DNA of 64,000 nt from Stichopus chloronotus (taxonomy: Eukaryota > Echinodermata > Holothuroidea > Aspidochirotida > Stichopodidae), in the NCBI GenBank assembly GCA_021234535.1, contig CM037842.1, forward strand, positions 4,739,315 through 4,803,314, read 5' to 3'. Both the position numbers and the translations under genes were made by a program. The notes beneath the pieces are model-generated. The model searched no databases. It worked only from the letters and a program-made list of their open reading frames with translations, and was not told where the DNA came from. Positions 63,439 to 64,000 of the stretch are shown one piece after another. Each line of letters starts with the position of its first letter. Within the stretch, counting starts at the first letter, position 1.

Positions 63439-63661
63439 GTTCCTGTGTGTTACGAGGACGGACAAAACAAAAAGAATACAGGGTAAGATTTACACTTCAA
63501 GTGGTTTCGTTCATGAACATCGTCATGTGATAAATAAGTCCATAGAATAGACGAAAACATAGTACTTCGTATTATATACTGTATTTTGATTTTGGCTCTT
63601 TTTCAGGAATTGGAACCAACCAATCAATCAAACCCACAAACCCCACGACAACCCGTAAAAG
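63439..63661 (+). CDS. Gene B' exons 5-6: cytoplasmic linker
   Basis: Exon 63439-63482 (44 nt) encodes GSCVLRGRTKQKEYR, and 63607-63661 (55 nt) encodes ELEPTNQSNPQTPRQPVKG. Lengths and phases match the copy-1 linker except that the second exon is nine bases shorter. The last 340 bases of the window are intron. Confidence 0.6.
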
Positions 63662-64000
63662 GTACTAATATTTCTTAAAGGAAATATAAGATAGCGAAAA
63701 AAAAGTAAGATATATTATATCTACTCATATACCAAGAAAGTAACATCTTATTATATTCATGCAAAGTATTAATCTAAAGCGTGAATCTGAGTATGACATA
63801 CAGGGATACATTTCAAATTAATTCACTCTTTGGGTATATAAATAAGTGCTGATTATTGTCTAATGCTTTTAAGCAAATCATTTAATCAATGAAATATACC
63901 GCCAACTATAACATTTACACCATCTTTCGTAATTACGATGCCGTTCTTGATCGAACTATAACTTATTGACACTGTCACCTACAGACCGTCTATAAATATG

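Larger units (their letters stand above)
58769..63661 (+). pseudogene. Gene B' (copy 2): Ig-Ig-TM-NACHT receptor, 5' part, disrupted; continues past window
   Basis: Exons: 58769-58835 (signal MDLSKSATVAIFTLTVIKSF), 59661-59975 (Ig1, intact), 60604-60934 (Ig2), 61446-61582 (TM), 63439-63482 and 63607-63661 (linker). The NACHT exon expected from copy 1 (about 0.6 kb after the last linker exon) would fall just beyond the window. Ig2 is 331 nt against 348 in copy 1, so the frame is lost: a segment containing the first Cys is gone, giving TGA at 60714-60716, and TAA also stands at 60856-60858 in the native frame. The TM exon is 137 nt against 138, giving TAA at 61484-61486. None of these lesions coincides with those of copy 1. 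Confidence 0.7.

Overview
This is an AT-rich eukaryotic (metazoan) window: all coding signal is in short exons split by large introns with GT..AG borders and consistent phases, among microsatellites and decayed repeats. The families (two-Ig membrane receptors, a receptor-tyrosine-kinase-like domain without catalytic residues, and a NACHT STAND NTPase with a short leucine-rich-like tail) suggest an invertebrate deuterostome with expanded NLR/Ig repertoires, most likely an echinoderm and possibly a sea cucumber. The taxon is inference.

The window holds two tandem copies of one locus, offset by about 37-40 kb. Each copy carries the same divergent (head-to-head) receptor pair. Gene A is on the minus strand: signal peptide, two Ig domains, transmembrane helix, short tyrosine-containing juxtamembrane region, pseudo-tyrosine-kinase. 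Gene B is on the plus strand: signal peptide, two Ig domains, transmembrane helix, short Pro/basic linker, NACHT ATPase, LRR-like exons. Copy 1: A = 18978 down to 4458, B = 20070 to about 30463. Copy 2: A' = 58444 down to 41241, B' = 58769 to beyond the window end. The two start codons are about 1.1 kb apart in copy 1 and about 0.32 kb apart in copy 2, so a shared promoter is likely.

A and A' can each be assembled from 13 exons with canonical splice sites and continuous phase into uninterrupted proteins (593 and 601 residues by exon arithmetic). Both have lost the kinase lysine, the HRD aspartate and asparagine, and the DFG glycine. B and B' are both broken, by different lesions (B: frameshift in Ig1, stop in Ig2, two A-run frameshifts in NACHT; B': 17-nt net loss and a stop in Ig2, 1-nt loss in the TM exon). 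They look like independently decaying genes, though some indels could be assembly errors.

Divergence between the copies is uneven. The pseudokinase C-lobe exons and their introns (4.4-6.5 kb against 41.2-43.2 kb) are almost identical, while the Ig exons are strongly diverged. This fits gene conversion of the signalling half with diversification of the ectodomain, as in immune or allorecognition receptors.

Other content: a decayed plus-strand kinase fragment inside intron 5 of A (12.4-13.4 kb) bounded by a 23-bp direct repeat and absent from copy 2; a LINE reverse-transcriptase-type remnant (48.7-49.0 kb) in a copy-2-only segment; a cluster of RFX X-boxes, CRE and CCAAT box at 38.96-39.05 kb in another copy-2-only segment; hairpins, minisatellites and microsatellites. 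No rRNA, tRNA or CRISPR was seen.
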